Shown one piece after another: positions 1 to 11,202 of a DNA stretch of 64,000 nt (its first letter is position 1; each line of letters starts with the position of its first letter). This DNA is from Pyrenophora tritici-repentis (Eukaryota; Ascomycota; Dothideomycetes; Pleosporales; Pleosporaceae). Made by a program: the position numbers and the translations under genes. The notes beneath the pieces are model-generated. The model made no database searches. It saw only the letters and a list, made by a program, of their open reading frames with translations, and had not been told where the DNA came from. Location: assembly GCF_003171515.1 (NCBI RefSeq), contig NC_089395.1, forward strand, positions 744,001 to 808,000, given 5' to 3'.

Positions 1-1171
1 CATACCACGAAAGCCGTTGAATTCAAGGCCAAAGAAACGATACTTTCATGCCTTTTTTTGTTTCCTTTCTCTTGGGTGGCTGGCAAGAAATGGATATATG
101 AAGAAGAGCAATCGCTCCGGTTGGCGTTTTTTTACACGCATCTACACCAATTGCTTCGGCTTTGTATTCCGTATTTCGTTTTTGGAATTGGGCGGTATCT
201 AACAAGCACGCACGGCTTTTTTTTCGGTAACTTGATGTTTTGGACAAACGGGAATTTATGTTTGTTTCGTTAGGTTCATATGTGCACAGGAAGATATACC
301 CCCTAGGGCGAGAGATTTTCTTTTGGCGCTCGGGAACAAAAGCGGGATATAGATGCACACGGATGAGATGGATGCCGTGTGTTGTAATGCAAGATTAAAA
401 GATGATGTGTGGAGATTTTCTGTGCGCGTGCGTGTAAATGTGAAGCTTATCCCAGTCATATCCCATCAACATTCTGGATAAGAAAAGCAGGTTGGACGAG
501 GGTTTTGAGATGCTGTATTTATCGTGCTATTCACTTGATTGCAGTGATTACCCTTGTCTTCAACCAGTACTGTTACTGGTCCCAATGAAGACTACCTCAA
601 CAGCGGCGAAGCTGTGATATCGTTAGCTCGACATGGTCGTCTAGAAGAAATGTTGCGGTTTGTGAGGCAAGGGTATTGCGCATGTCACGTGTGTTGTCCT
701 GGCGCTCCTCCCTCTCCTCCATGAGCACCTTCTCCTCTTACCAGCATCAGAGATACGTCATGTAAACAGACCCTGCTGCTGCCTTCGTAAAAAGGCGAGC
801 AGACACAACACTACAAGAAAACATACACAATATACTCTAATTACTGCCTCGCGCGGTTACACTTTGATTGACTGCATATACTGCAACAGATGCGACCCCT
901 GGAGCAAACGTCTAAACTGAGCAACTGCGATGGAAAGACTCAATCGCTTCATATGCAGTCAGCACTGTATTTAGCAGCACATGAAAGACTTACACGTTCG
1001 GCAAGCAAGTCTTTCCCATAAAACGTGACATTCGCAATAAGAAGCCGGAACGGACGATATGCGGAGGCAAGGCTGCACGCCACTCGCCTGACGACCAAAC
1101 ACCTCCTAGTTAGCCATCACGCGTCAAGTGTAAGCCTTGGCTTCAACTAGATCTCAGCTCTAGTACCTAAC

Positions 1172-1179
1172 CCAACCAG
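1172..1179. repeat. Left copy of 8-bp direct repeat flanking the MITE
   Basis: CCAACCAG; identical to 1308-1315 on the other side of the foldback element, consistent with a target-site duplication. Confidence 0.75.
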
Positions 1180-1307
1180 CAGACTCCGCAACAATCAATC
1201 GGATCGGCATGATTGATTCCTATCTAGGTTAAAGGCTGCCTAATGAAGTAATTCTTTAACCTATATAGGAATCAATCATGTCAATCGATTGATTGTTGCG
1301 GAGTCTG
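1180..1307. mobile_element. 128-bp MITE-like foldback element with 8-bp target duplication
   Basis: The left arm begins CAGACTCCGCAACAATC and runs to about 1234. The right arm (about 1254-1307) is its reverse complement with a handful of mismatches, mostly transitions, and one indel. The loop is about 19 bp. The same 8 bp, CCAACCAG, sits immediately outside both ends (1172-1179 and 1308-1315), as expected for a target-site duplication. Length, long terminal inverted repeats, absence of coding capacity and an 8-bp duplication fit a non-autonomous hAT-type MITE. The superfamily call is an inference from duplication length and the CAG terminus. No transposase is seen in the window. Confidence 0.75.
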
Positions 1308-1315
1308 CCAACCAG
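1308..1315. repeat. Right copy of 8-bp direct repeat flanking the MITE
   Basis: CCAACCAG; identical to 1172-1179. Confidence 0.75.
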
Positions 1316-1640
1316 TCTACCTTAGCCACCCGTCATCCGCACCCTCCGTCCCACACACCCAATCCCACCCATCACAGCCAAAAACCTTCTCTTCCTTCTA
1401 GCCCCCACCACGTACAACCCATACACCACACCCCACAAGCGGGAACAGCCCCCCATCCCCCATCCGCCCACCCTGCACCACACCACACCGCCTCTCGGCC
1501 CCAACTACCTGCACCAGCTCCACACGCCTCCCATCACTCGTTACGAAAAGAGAACCCCCGCAGCACACAGACACATACAACCCTGCTTGAGAAAGAAAGA
1601 AAAACCAGGACACCTGCACCACTCGCAGCAGCATCCCCGA

Positions 1641-1672
1641 CACATACACACACACACACACATGCACACACA
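1641..1672. repeat. CA-dinucleotide microsatellite
   Basis: Tandem CA units broken by single T and G substitutions, inside a C/A-rich region. No gene overlaps it. Confidence 0.8.
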
Positions 1673-2959
1673 GCAGCCCAAACAAGCCCAAAAGAAGTGG
1701 AGACGACCCTCCCCTCATGTCCCTATTGCCCTTGCCTTGCCGCTGCTCCGTGCATGTGTCTGCTGTACGACCAAGCTGCTGACCGGCCGAAACCTGTGCT
1801 CTGTGTAACCAGTCCAAGAAGTGCCTGTGTAACCTGTGTTAAATGGGGGTAACTGCGGATAGGGCGGGGGCCCCATCTTTTTGCTCATTGCTCGCGCTCA
1901 CTCTGTCTCTTTCCTGTAACCCAGGGTCCAGATGTAGCCGAAGAACCCGCTGGTGGGAAAACGCGTTTGTTTACTGTGTTTGGGGTCGTCGTCGGCTAGA
2001 GCGGTGTGTGACATGTATGTCGTGGTATATCGGCTGTAGGTAGAATAGATGGGGGACGTTCTCCGGGTATCTTGGGGGTTAGAGGATGGGAAGGGGGTTC
2101 CGCGGTGTATGTGGGGGTTGCTGCACTGCACGGCACTGTCACGTGTGGGTTAGCAGCAGGGGGAAGGGAAAGCGAGGCTCGAGCATGTGTGCTGTTTCCT
2201 GCAAGTGTAACAGGGGTGCAATGTCGATATTGTAGTAACACAGGCTCGAGCGAAGGAGTGCATACTTCTTGTTTGGACTGCGGGATGCGGAAGATGCGCA
2301 TTAGAATGCGACAGCAGCTATTTTTACACATATCATGCACACTTGGGTGTTTCGGAAGCAGTGATCATTATTATTACCTCGCCAGTGGACACCTCCTCTC
2401 TAAGCTAATCAGTACATAGTATCTGGGTACATGATTCTTCAGTTGGTTATAGTTTCCAGACGCTGATTTCGCATGCGCAAGCAACAACTGTATACACACA
2501 CCCAGCTTGCCGCCATGCAAAAACATCCCTGGATAATCGAGTGTGAACGCGAAGAATCGAGATTTTGTAATGAGTGGCCCTGACGTTGTTGTCTCTCTCT
2601 GTGTGAGGAAAGACGAGGATAAGAGATACTGGGGTCTGGAATTATCGTCAACAGCCGCCCGCGCGTTAAACAATTTTTTTTCGTATCAATGATGCTGGAA
2701 GCAATGTATGAGAAATCGACAAAGCAAACATTGAAATACAAGGTAGATGAGACAGGCGACAAAGGCTATGACAAGAAAGGGCACTTGCAGACTATGCGGG
2801 TAAAAGCGATGCCACGCAAAAAGAAGAATGCAATGCAGAAATGCATCGATAGAAGTCATGGCGAGAGCTTTCAATACACGAAAATAAATGAAGTCGTATG
2901 AGCATAATAGAAACCAGAAAGACCGCGGTGGTAGAAAACAAAGTTGAAATCGACCACCG

Positions 2960-4649
2960 TCAATAAGTGGTATTGAGGTTGCCCATGGAAGCCCGGTGAA
3001 GCTGCACGTTCCGACTCTGGCATGACTCTCGATGTATGTTGTGCCTGCCCGGTGAGTGTTGTGATTGTGGCTGACCAAGAGGCGTATATCGATGACCGCT
3101 CACTAGCGTACAGTCGTTCGACGGATCAGTGCCGGATGAGTGTCGCTTACGATCGGTGTTATAGCTATACAAGCTGTTGTGAGAGCTCTGGCGGGCCATT
3201 TCAGATGAATTGGGGGTCTCGCGGATGCAAGAATACTCCGTAGATACTGGCGCAGACGCACTCATTGCGTCGAGAAGACTAGAAGTACTGAAGTTAAGAT
3301 GTATCTGGCTCCCGTTGTTTGTTGCGCTCGGACCATCCCCGATTGTGGTGGCCGGAAGATAACCCATTGCATTCTCCGTGCTATCGGAAAGTTGAGCTGA
3401 AGCCATGCTCTGAGTCGTACCGTCTGTGGATGTCGCCCCTGACATGTTAAGTTGAACATCTCCTGCGACACCCCAAGGGAGAAGAGGTTTTGCGAAAGAC
3501 CCTCTATTATCAGTAGTAGAGCCGGGAATTGCTTGAGCGGAACGGAGGCGTGCATCTTGCATTTGATCTACGACGTTGCGGCTATTCTGAGCTGGGCTAG
3601 GCTGCGGCATCGGAAGTTGTCTCTGAGGCGCATTGGATTCAGATTGGTTGTATTGTCGCGGATGAGGCCTCTCTGGTATCGATAGGTGCAAAGCGGACAT
3701 ACCAGTATTCAAAGGGGAGATATCTGATGTTGTGGCCAGACGGACGTTGGTAGTAGAGTAAGGTAAAGTGTTGAGCGACTCCTGATCAAAGTATGTGTTG
3801 CCATGCTGCGGGTTTTTAACGGTTGGGTAGTATCGATACGCTGGCCCATACATGTTCGCATTTGCCATCGGTACGGAAGTTGGTAAATAGGAAGACTGCT
3901 GGTCAATACTGTATGCTTCGACGGGCGACGTATCTTCTGGACAGGGAACAGTCCAGCCTGAAGAGTATGCGGGTTTCGTATCGAGTTGTGGGTAATGCTG
4001 ATTCGGCAGCTGGCGTTGGTAGATGGCGCTGCTACCTCCTGCAGAGTAAATCGACATCACATTGTGGGTGTGAGCCATATTGCCCAGACTTTGTGCCAAG
4101 CTGTAATTATCGATGACTTTGTGGGGAACATCGGATCCCACCTGTTGAAGTCAGTGATAGTACACAATACGAAGAGCTCTAACCTACTCGATGAAACTGG
4201 CATTGCATCGGATCAACACCAGCTGATCGGCAGTTTTGGCAGCCAGCACCATTCCCAGGGTCACCACTGCAACGTATTTTTCTCTTCCGGCAACGCGCAC
4301 ACTGCGTTTCATATCAGCGATAAGCACAAGAAAAATGACGATACGTAGCCAAGGGAAAGTCTTAGGATGGAGTTCATCGTATGTAATTGTGCTTGAGGCA
4401 GCATTGAAGTAGTCGATGACTTACCGCTATTGCTATACGACGTCTAGCGGGGCCATTGTCCAAGAGAGACTCTTCATGTCCCATATGGGCTCGGCTGTGC
4501 AAATTGCCCACTGGGCCGCCAACGGGGTATCCACGGGGGTTTTCTCTCGTATTATGAGCGAGTGCGAGCGGAGTATTGCGTTCATTGTAGATGTAACTCG
4601 GATACGAGACATTATGCGGTAAGCATCGTCGCGAGCTGTCGTACTCCAT
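2960..4649 (-). CDS. Zn2Cys6 transcription regulator with low-complexity tail
   Basis: Three exons: complement(2960..4141, 4188..4301, 4425..4649), 506 residues. Exon 1 ends in a basic ARRRIAIA stretch. The 114-nt exon 2 is exactly a binuclear zinc cluster starting CARCRKRKIRCSGD (residues 76-113) with cysteine spacing C-x2-C-x6-C-x9-C-x2-C-x9-C. Exon 3 continues QFHR|VGSD and encodes about 390 residues rich in Ser, Gln, Pro and Thr, with no visible fungal_trans domain. Introns are 123 and 46 bp with GTAAGT and GTAGGT donors. The ATG at 4649 is preceded by an in-frame TAA, so it is the likely start unless an upstream exon exists. The family binds DNA in the nucleus; targets are unknown. Neighbours give no pathway hint. 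The zinc cluster is certain; the exact start is less so. Confidence 0.88.
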
Positions 4650-7410
4650 TACGGATATCGCAAGGCTATCATGGAATTAGCTTACTTGGTAGTCAAAGAT
4701 ACCGGAATATTCACTCACAATATGCTATTACAACCCAAGGTGTCTGTAGGAGAGATGTGTGAAATTTGATCCGAGTAGCGTTCGAAAAGTGAGTGGCCTG
4801 ATCGAGTAGGGGAACTCAATCGTCGGTAACTGGGTTGTGAACGTTGCTCTACGGAGAAGAAAATGGACCGGTGAGCAGATCAAACTGCGATCGACTGGAA
4901 GGACAAGTTTTATAGCCTAAAAGAGTTGAACGTGCATCTGCCGCGAGGCTGTAGTGAAAGGCCGAGTAACTTGCTAATGTCGTGGGAAAGTTGACGTGGC
5001 TAAAGTTTTGCGAATGAGTGACATTTGCGAGTTCTTTTAGAGCTGCGTAGTATGCTTGAGTACTAAACTGTTTGTACTTTTGGCAAAAGGCTACCATGAT
5101 CGCTACTATTGCGGAAACCTGCATGCAGATAGCCCGCCACCGCTTCGTCTTCCTTCTACAGGGATTCAGAAGCATCCACTTCAGAAGCAGCATGGTACAG
5201 GTGCCGCGGAGAACAAAGACAGTGAAACCTTGTACGGCCGAGGTCGTGTCTTGATCCCACTCGATAAGCGCCAGAGCCGATGGAGACGTATTCGGGGTGT
5301 GTTGAACTCTTGACAGCCACACATGAGACATAGTGATGCATCCGCACTATGCGAGAAATGTGAGGCTTCAGCAAATGGCCCGGTCATGCAAGCAATCATT
5401 CGTTCGCACTGCGCCAGTGCCTTCAACCAGGCGGATGTCTTCACAATCAGTCAGATGTTTGCGACCTGCATCGTACGACCGCGGAGCAGGGAGATGGGGC
5501 ACAGATTCGGGGCTTTAATTCGATGTGCCTTCATCCAATACGAGTGTACGAGGCGTCCAGGGTTGCTGTAGGTATCTGAGGCGTCTGACTTGCGCCATGC
5601 GAACGCTATGACAATAGTAATACATGTAGGGGTCAGCATAGGTAGGTTACCCGGAGTAGGTACCGGAGTGGGATGTGTCTAAACAGGTTCTGTGATCGCC
5701 ATTCTCAGGGAACGTCATAGGTGTTAAACCATCCGCTTCCATGTCCGTATGGCTTGGGATGAAACGTACCTGCAGATCCTCGATGCATATGCAAACAATC
5801 CTTGATAAGATTGCTGTAAGCGAAAACCACTCAGGATCAACAACATGAATACATCATCTACAAGCTTTTCGTCTGATGAAGCCGACTTCATGGTTGAATG
5901 TGGTTGCGGTGAGTAGGGATTGGACTAAACGGTCTAATGGCTGCAAAGCCCTGTGCATCATTTTCATGGTGCACCGTGCCGCAACTACTTCTGACAGCTC
6001 CACGAACAACGGACTTACGGGGAAGGCTAGGAAGTCTTCCGACGGGTCCTATCCCAAATCCGGATCGCGTTGGGCAACGCAGTTGTCCTTCGCCATAGCA
6101 GGGGTTCTCATATTGACATCCAAGTCCGACCAACGGTAACACTTCCAGGAAAGACTCAAAAGATTGCGAAGACCTGTGCAAAAGCTTTTCGATCAATGAC
6201 CGGTTGACGCGCACATGTCTTACCACCTCGAGGTTCATAGTGGTGGTTATCATGGTTGCAATCTCCACATAGGGATAGTCATTTGCGTGCACACGTTGAG
6301 AAAGTGAAGAACCCCTCCATGCAGTAGACCAATAGGTTTAGCAAACGCCAACGCCAAGAAGTAAGCAAACGTCAACACGCAATTCCCACAGATGGTACGC
6401 TAAGGAGTCGTCCATATTGATCGTGGGACCAATGCTTGATGTGCCTAGACCTTCTCTGGCGTTTGGACTGTGTTACACGACTTTGGCATAGAAGTAGTCC
6501 CTTTTCATAGGGTAGAATGACAGGGCAATGCGAGGCTCGTGGGCCCGTTGCTGCTGGATATGTCTGTATACAGTATTTCGTAACTGTGCACGAGAAAGGT
6601 GATGGACGTCGGCCAGTGTCACCACATCCGTGATTGGTATCCAATGTAATCTCTGCCCATGGACATCAGAGCTGATCATTGCTAGTGTAATTACTAATAG
6701 AACGTGTGGCTATAGTAGCAAGCTGAGACCTCACAGATCTGAGCTATCGCCATTACAGGGGTACAGTCAGAGCGAGAAGTAAAGGCCCATGTCCAGCATC
6801 CAGCAGTTGTTAACGGGGAGGTATACCCGATACGATCGTCGCCGACACTTGGTACAGCTGAGTGCTCTTTCTGCATAACGGGTCCGGGGAATTCGGATCG
6901 ATATGCAGGTAAGGCAGCAGGCTTCCGAAATTTTGAGCAGGGATGGCAGCGTACAGCAATCAGCGATGACGGGTGACACTCAACGGCCCGCTTCATGCAG
7001 ACCTTCCAAGCTCTTTCTAGCTAGTCTTACACTTTTCACACAAAGCTTTGACAGCCATGGTATCCTGCATTCCATGGCGCGTCTTCAAGTCGAGCTGTCG
7101 CTGTACGCTGCAACTGCACGCTGTAACTGCATCAGGAACCTCTCCAAGGTGTGGATAATGGAAACTTGGCAGGACCATTCATTTTGCTGGAAGATGTGAG
7201 GCATGCGGAAGCACGTTGCCTAAGGAGTATTGCCTGAGCAGCTTGCGAGACCTCAAGGTGGGAAACAGAAGGATGTACCTGAGGCTAGGCTCTTTTAGGC
7301 GCTACGTCATGATGACTAAGCGACAAAGTTACGCGCTCGACGGCTGTCGCGCTCAACTCTCTCACAGTTGCGACAAACACTTGTGCTCTCAGCACCACAT
7401 TCCCCGGGCC
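4650..7410. other. Long intergenic region upstream of the Zn2Cys6 gene and cyp6
   Basis: 2.76 kb with no intact gene. It probably contains the divergent promoters of the regulator (leftward) and cyp6 (rightward). Minus-strand coding-like scraps occur at about 4849-6980 and are listed separately. Confidence 0.5.
4849..6979 (-). pseudogene. Possible decayed or unresolved membrane-protein gene
   Basis: Several minus-strand segments look coding but cannot be joined into one open gene. A segment near 6670-6480 reads like globular protein (RAQLRNTVYRHIQQQRAHEP). A hydrophobic segment near 6390-6300 (CVLTFAYFLALAFAKPIGLL) is preceded by an in-frame TAG and soon followed by TGA TAA. A 160-residue ATG-led ORF at 4849-5331 has two hydrophobic stretches. 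A good 50-bp intron (GTAAGA..CACAG, about 6225-6176) lies between segments but does not keep the frame open. I do not recognise the family. A multi-exon gene with unusual splicing or a pseudogene are both possible. Confidence 0.3.
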
Positions 7411-8958
7411 ATGTCTGTGCTTCTAGAAACCTCGCTCGGTGACATTACCATCGATCTGCTGGTGGACGATGCGCCAAAATGCTGTGAGAAGTAAGTCGAT
7501 TCAATCTCTAGGCGCGCCTCGCGTCCTCTTAGCCGCATCCTGCAGGCTTGATCCCTCTGTCTTCCCAAGCTGAGCACACAACAGACACTGACAACTTGTC
7601 GCTCTAGCTTTCTGAAGCTCTGTAAAGTCAAGTATTACAACTTTGCGCCTGTGCATAGCGTCCAACCAAACTTTTCTTTCCAGACCGGCGACCCCATCGG
7701 CCCCGATTCCAAAGACAGTGATGGTGGCCGCTCCATATGGGGTTTGCTTGACCCTGCACAAACAGCAAAGAAGACCTTTGTGCCGGAGTTTAAACCCAAG
7801 CTCAAACATGCGGAAATGGGCACCGTCAGTATGGCTACGGCGCCGAATCCCGACAACCCAGACGAGCGCTTTGCAGGCAGTCAATTCATCATAACGCTGG
7901 GACAAAACATTGACTATCTGGATGGCAAGGCTGCGATATTCGGTACTGTCGTAGAAGGATTTGATACGCTAGAGAAAATCAACACGGCATACATCGACGA
8001 CAAGGGCCATCCACTCAAAGACATTCGCATACTGCATACCGTTATTCTTGATGATCCATATGAAGACCCCACCGGCCTCGTTGAGCCACCCGAAAGCCCT
8101 GCACCTTCAGCTGCGCAACTTGCCACCGTCCGTGTCGCATATGATGAGAATCTCGAGGAGGACAAGGACCCGGAAGCGCTGGAGAAGATTCGCAGGGAAC
8201 GTGAGGCGCGTGCACAAGCCCTCACACTTGAGATGGTCGGCGATCTACCATTCGCCGAAGTTGCACCACCTGAGAACGTGCTGTTCGTTTGCAAACTGAA
8301 CCCAGTAACACAGGACGAGGATCTAGAGCTTATCTTCTCGAGATTCGGTAAGATCCTTAGCTGCGAGGTCATCAGGGATAAGAAGACAGGGGACAGCCTG
8401 CAGTACGCTTTCATCGAATACACCAACCAGAAGGACTGCGAACAAGCCTATTTCAAAATGGACGGTGTCCTAATCGACGATCACCGCATACACGTGGACT
8501 TTTCCCAATCCGTCTCCAAAATCGCCGATGACTGGCGAGATGTCACCAACAAGAAGAGGAGACGTGCAGCTGGTGGTTTTGGTGGTATTGACAATCTCGA
8601 GAAGAAGAAGCAATATCGTGATGGCTCTGGACGACAGATCATGTCGGATTCGGTTGTTGACAACTTGGTGGCTGATCGAGATGTTCCCAAAGACACAACA
8701 ACACAGCGCCCACGCGAAAGCGGTCGGGACACGCGACGAGACGATACCCGAAGACGAGAACGAAGACAGGAATACCATGACGATAGTTATAAGCGGAAGC
8801 GAAGTCGAAGTCCGACGCGAGAACGTCGAGACGGCGATGATGGACGATATAATGCCCGTAGGCGAGAGCGAAGTCGCAGTCCAAATCGCCATCGTGACAG
8901 CCGTCGGGAGAGGAGTCGGGATCGCTATCGCCGGGACGATCGGGACCGTCGACGCTAG
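7411..8958 (+). CDS. cyp6: Cyclophilin-RRM peptidyl-prolyl isomerase (PPIL4/Cyp6 type)
   Basis: Two exons, 7411..7490 and 7608..8958, 476 residues. The N-terminal cyclophilin domain begins [20 protein letters not shown], continues through [20 protein letters not shown] and ends near residue 170. An RNA-recognition motif follows at about residues 240-320 ([11 protein letters not shown], then YAFIEYTN). The last 120 residues are rich in Arg, Ser and Asp, including RS/RD dipeptides like splicing factors. This order is diagnostic of the PPIL4/Cyp6 family, nuclear proteins linked to RNA processing. The 117-bp intron has a GTAAGT donor and splits the codon in EN|FLKL. The cyclophilin domain is of the divergent type without the full cyclosporin-binding signature, as usual for the family. 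Length is normal. Confidence 0.93.
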
Positions 8959-9077
8959 GTCGCTTGGGGGAATGGACGTTTCGATAGGCATATGAACATG
9001 TAGTAATTTCTTATTTGGTTAGATGCTCAATGCAGTAAAATAATACACTAGCAGTTCACCATAGAGTACCACCCTTC

Positions 9078-9104
9078 TCATCATCATCATCATCATCATC
9101 ATCA
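9078..9104. repeat. Trinucleotide (TGA)9 repeat beginning at a stop codon
   Basis: Nine perfect TCA units on the plus strand, i.e. nine TGA units on the minus strand. The first unit is the stop codon of the FHA protein gene and the others follow in the same frame. Confidence 0.9.
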
Positions 9105-10262
9105 GCGCTGACCCAAATGAACAACCATCCTGACATGTCTCCAACTCTCTTTCAAATCCTGATAGCCTTCCCCGCTAAAGCCACCAGCATCATATCCGCC
9201 ATGATAATCCATACCCAACTGCAGCACATCACCATCTCGTAATCTATACGGCTTCGACATCCTGCCTACTTCACTCAACCGCCCAGAATTCAGCCATGTA
9301 CCTGCCAAGCTCTTGTTGTCTCTAATGTACCATTTCCCTTCCTTGAACCATATATCGCAGTGCACTCTGCTGACGACTCTGGATGCAAAGCCGACAAAGT
9401 TTTGCTCCTGGCTCCTGCTTTTGCTGTAGCGGCCGAGATAGATAGTGTTTATGTTGGCGGGGAGGTAGAGTGTGGTTGGTGGGAAGTGCGTTGATGTGTT
9501 TGTTTGGGGGTGGTAGTAGGGGGTGAATTGTATGTATGGTGTTGATGTGTTGGTGTGGGTGTATCCAGTCTTTCGGTAGACTTGAGAAATTGAAGGTCGG
9601 GATACAATGGAGACTGTGCGGATGTCGGTTTCCGGTTTTTCCATGTCGGAGCTGGAGCCGCTGACGTATGCTTCATCATCGTGCTGATATGTTTCGGAGA
9701 AGCTGTTGATATTGCCCGTTTCTCTCTTCGGCGCACGATGGGGAATTGAGTGCCGGTATAGAGATTGATCAATTGGTAATTGCCGACGTAGCTTTGCCAT
9801 CTCTTTCAGGATCTGAGTCGTATCTTTCTTGATGTCTCGACTAATGGTGATGGACACGAGCTCCAGTGTGATTTCTAGTGCGGACTTGTGTGCTTCAAGG
9901 CTGGATCGGTGCTTCGCCATATCCTCCTTGCCCCCACCGAGTGTCCAGTAACCTCCTTTTCCTAGTCTTGACTTTGCATGCTTAGTGAGAGAGGCCTCAA
10001 TGCCACTTACAACTTGAATGCAGCTCTTCAAAATACCAAGTATCTGCTCTCTGAGGTTGGATGGTAGCGTAGACTCTTTTGTTACGAAGGTATTCCTGAG
10101 ATTCCCAATCACAATTTGCATCGAAAATAGCTCCTGGGAGATAACTTTGAGATCAAGGGAAGCGTCGCGCCATTCTCGGATGAAGCCCGTCAATGAATAT
10201 GTCACTTTGGACACCGCCGTCACCAATGTGACGCAAGAGACTGTGATCGATAAAGGATCCAT
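9102..10262 (-). CDS. FHA-domain protein with fungal STAND-type N-terminal domain
   Basis: Single exon, 386 residues, ATG at 10262. Residues 1-170 begin MDPLSITVSCVTLVTAVSKV and form an Ala/Leu/Ser-rich helical region. This resembles the N-terminal accessory domain seen in fungal NACHT/ankyrin STAND proteins. A low-complexity Thr/Pro/His linker follows (about 215-280). The C-terminal 100 residues look like a forkhead-associated domain: INTIYLGRYSKSR, then SRVHCDIWFKEGKWYIRDNK, then GTWLNSGRL and LRDGDVLQLG. The FHA hallmark residues G-R, S-R-x-H and the N after GTWL are present, so phosphothreonine binding is expected. There is no NTPase or catalytic domain. The function is unknown; a signalling or DNA-damage adaptor is inference only. 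The neighbours (cyp6, rpb2) are unrelated. Confidence 0.85.
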   Translation of the reverse strand: MDPLSITVSCVTLVTAVSKVTYSLTGFIREWRDASLDLKVISQELFSMQIVIGNLRNTFVTKESTLPSNLREQILGILKSCIQVVSGIEASLTKHAKSRLGKGGYWTLGGGKEDMAKHRSSLEAHKSALEITLELVSITISRDIKKDTTQILKEMAKLRRQLPIDQSLYRHSIPHRAPKRETGNINSFSETYQHDDEAYVSGSSSDMEKPETDIRTVSIVSRPSISQVYRKTGYTHTNTSTPYIQFTPYYHPQTNTSTHFPPTTLYLPANINTIYLGRYSKSRSQEQNFVGFASRVVSRVHCDIWFKEGKWYIRDNKSLAGTWLNSGRLSEVGRMSKPYRLRDGDVLQLGMDYHGGYDAGGFSGEGYQDLKESWRHVRMVVHLGQR

Positions 10263-11202
10263 GGTATATTTGATCAGATTAGAATTGGAAAGAAGAACTG
10301 TGGGAGAGATCTAAACTGGTCAACTATGGCGGTGAGGCAACCTATGTTGCGGTGAGAGGCTGAGCACTCCCTGCATGCATGCCTCCTGCGAGACGGGGGG
10401 GCAAACGAGTGAGGCGCGACATTATTTGACGTTCAAGTTTCAACTGACTCATGAGTATGGTAAAATGATAACATGCATTAGTGGTAATGGTCAATGTTGA
10501 TATAATTCGAAATTACAGGTTGATGAGAGAAACCGGTGTTGGCGTTCTAGGAAGGTTGCATCAAGGCTCGCCGCGGTTGCTGTACCATTGCGGACGCAAT
10601 TCCGTAAGGCTGCATATGATAAAATGACATACTCCGGTGAAGCCACTCATCGACCAATTACTTTAGACAAATAGCTGTCAATAAAATCCGAGGGGTTTGG
10701 GGCGACTCGGGGTCTGTTCCGGGGCGAGGAATGATGCATTCTACTCCGCGGCAGCCAGGAGACGCATGCACATGAGATGCCTTTGTAGGTGTGTTTGCGA
10801 TATTGGTAACTTTCACAGCCACAACGTGTTCAACGTTATTACCAGTAGTGATGCCAGAGCATGTGCATGATCACATGTGAATGTAAGTCTTGAGTCAATC
10901 TCATCTCAACTTTGGTACTCGTAAAAGCTGTAGTGTCACTACCATAACCTGGACTTGAATTCTGCTGCAGCTCAACCTTGGATGGTACGAAGTGTGTAAT
11001 GGTGAATGTGGTGCCTAGGTGGGGAACCATGGGAAAGCTAACGCCGGGTCTAGACCGTATCGCCACTAGCGCATAACTTTCCTTTGAGAAGCACTCGCCG
11101 CCTGGCTGTCGCAACCATCACAGAGACAAGGACTCTACACGTCCTACCTCAACCTCCCACCACCTTCTTTCCACCTCGCGTATAATACACACTATCGCCG
11201 CC
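10263..11202. other. Divergent promoter region between the FHA gene and RPB2
   Basis: 940 bp, no coding frame. The 3' end next to the RPB2 ATG is C/T-rich (around 11140-11190) and the start context is CGCCATGG, a good Kozak-like context. A GCATGCATGC-type palindrome lies near 10375. No other structure is recognised. Confidence 0.6.

Larger units (their letters stand above)
1..2959. other. Intergenic region without a supported gene
   Basis: No reading frame here looks coding. The longest open frames (around 1289-1852, both strands) come from a CA-rich, low-complexity stretch and have no ATG-led, conserved-looking protein. The stretch holds a foldback element at 1180-1307 and a CA microsatellite near 1641-1672, listed separately. 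The right end adjoins the stop codon of the Zn2Cys6 regulator at 2960, so part of it is probably that gene's 3' untranslated region. Confidence 0.6.

Noticed and set aside
1289..1852. 187-codon plus-strand ORF and overlapping minus-strand ORFs
   Set aside because: Composition is dominated by His/Pro/Thr from a CA-rich repeat; no ATG in good context, no motif, and equally open frames on both strands.
4645..4690. Possible 42-bp intron upstream of the first Zn2Cys6 exon
   Set aside because: A GTAAGC donor exists but the intron would be shorter than others in the window and no coding exon is visible upstream.
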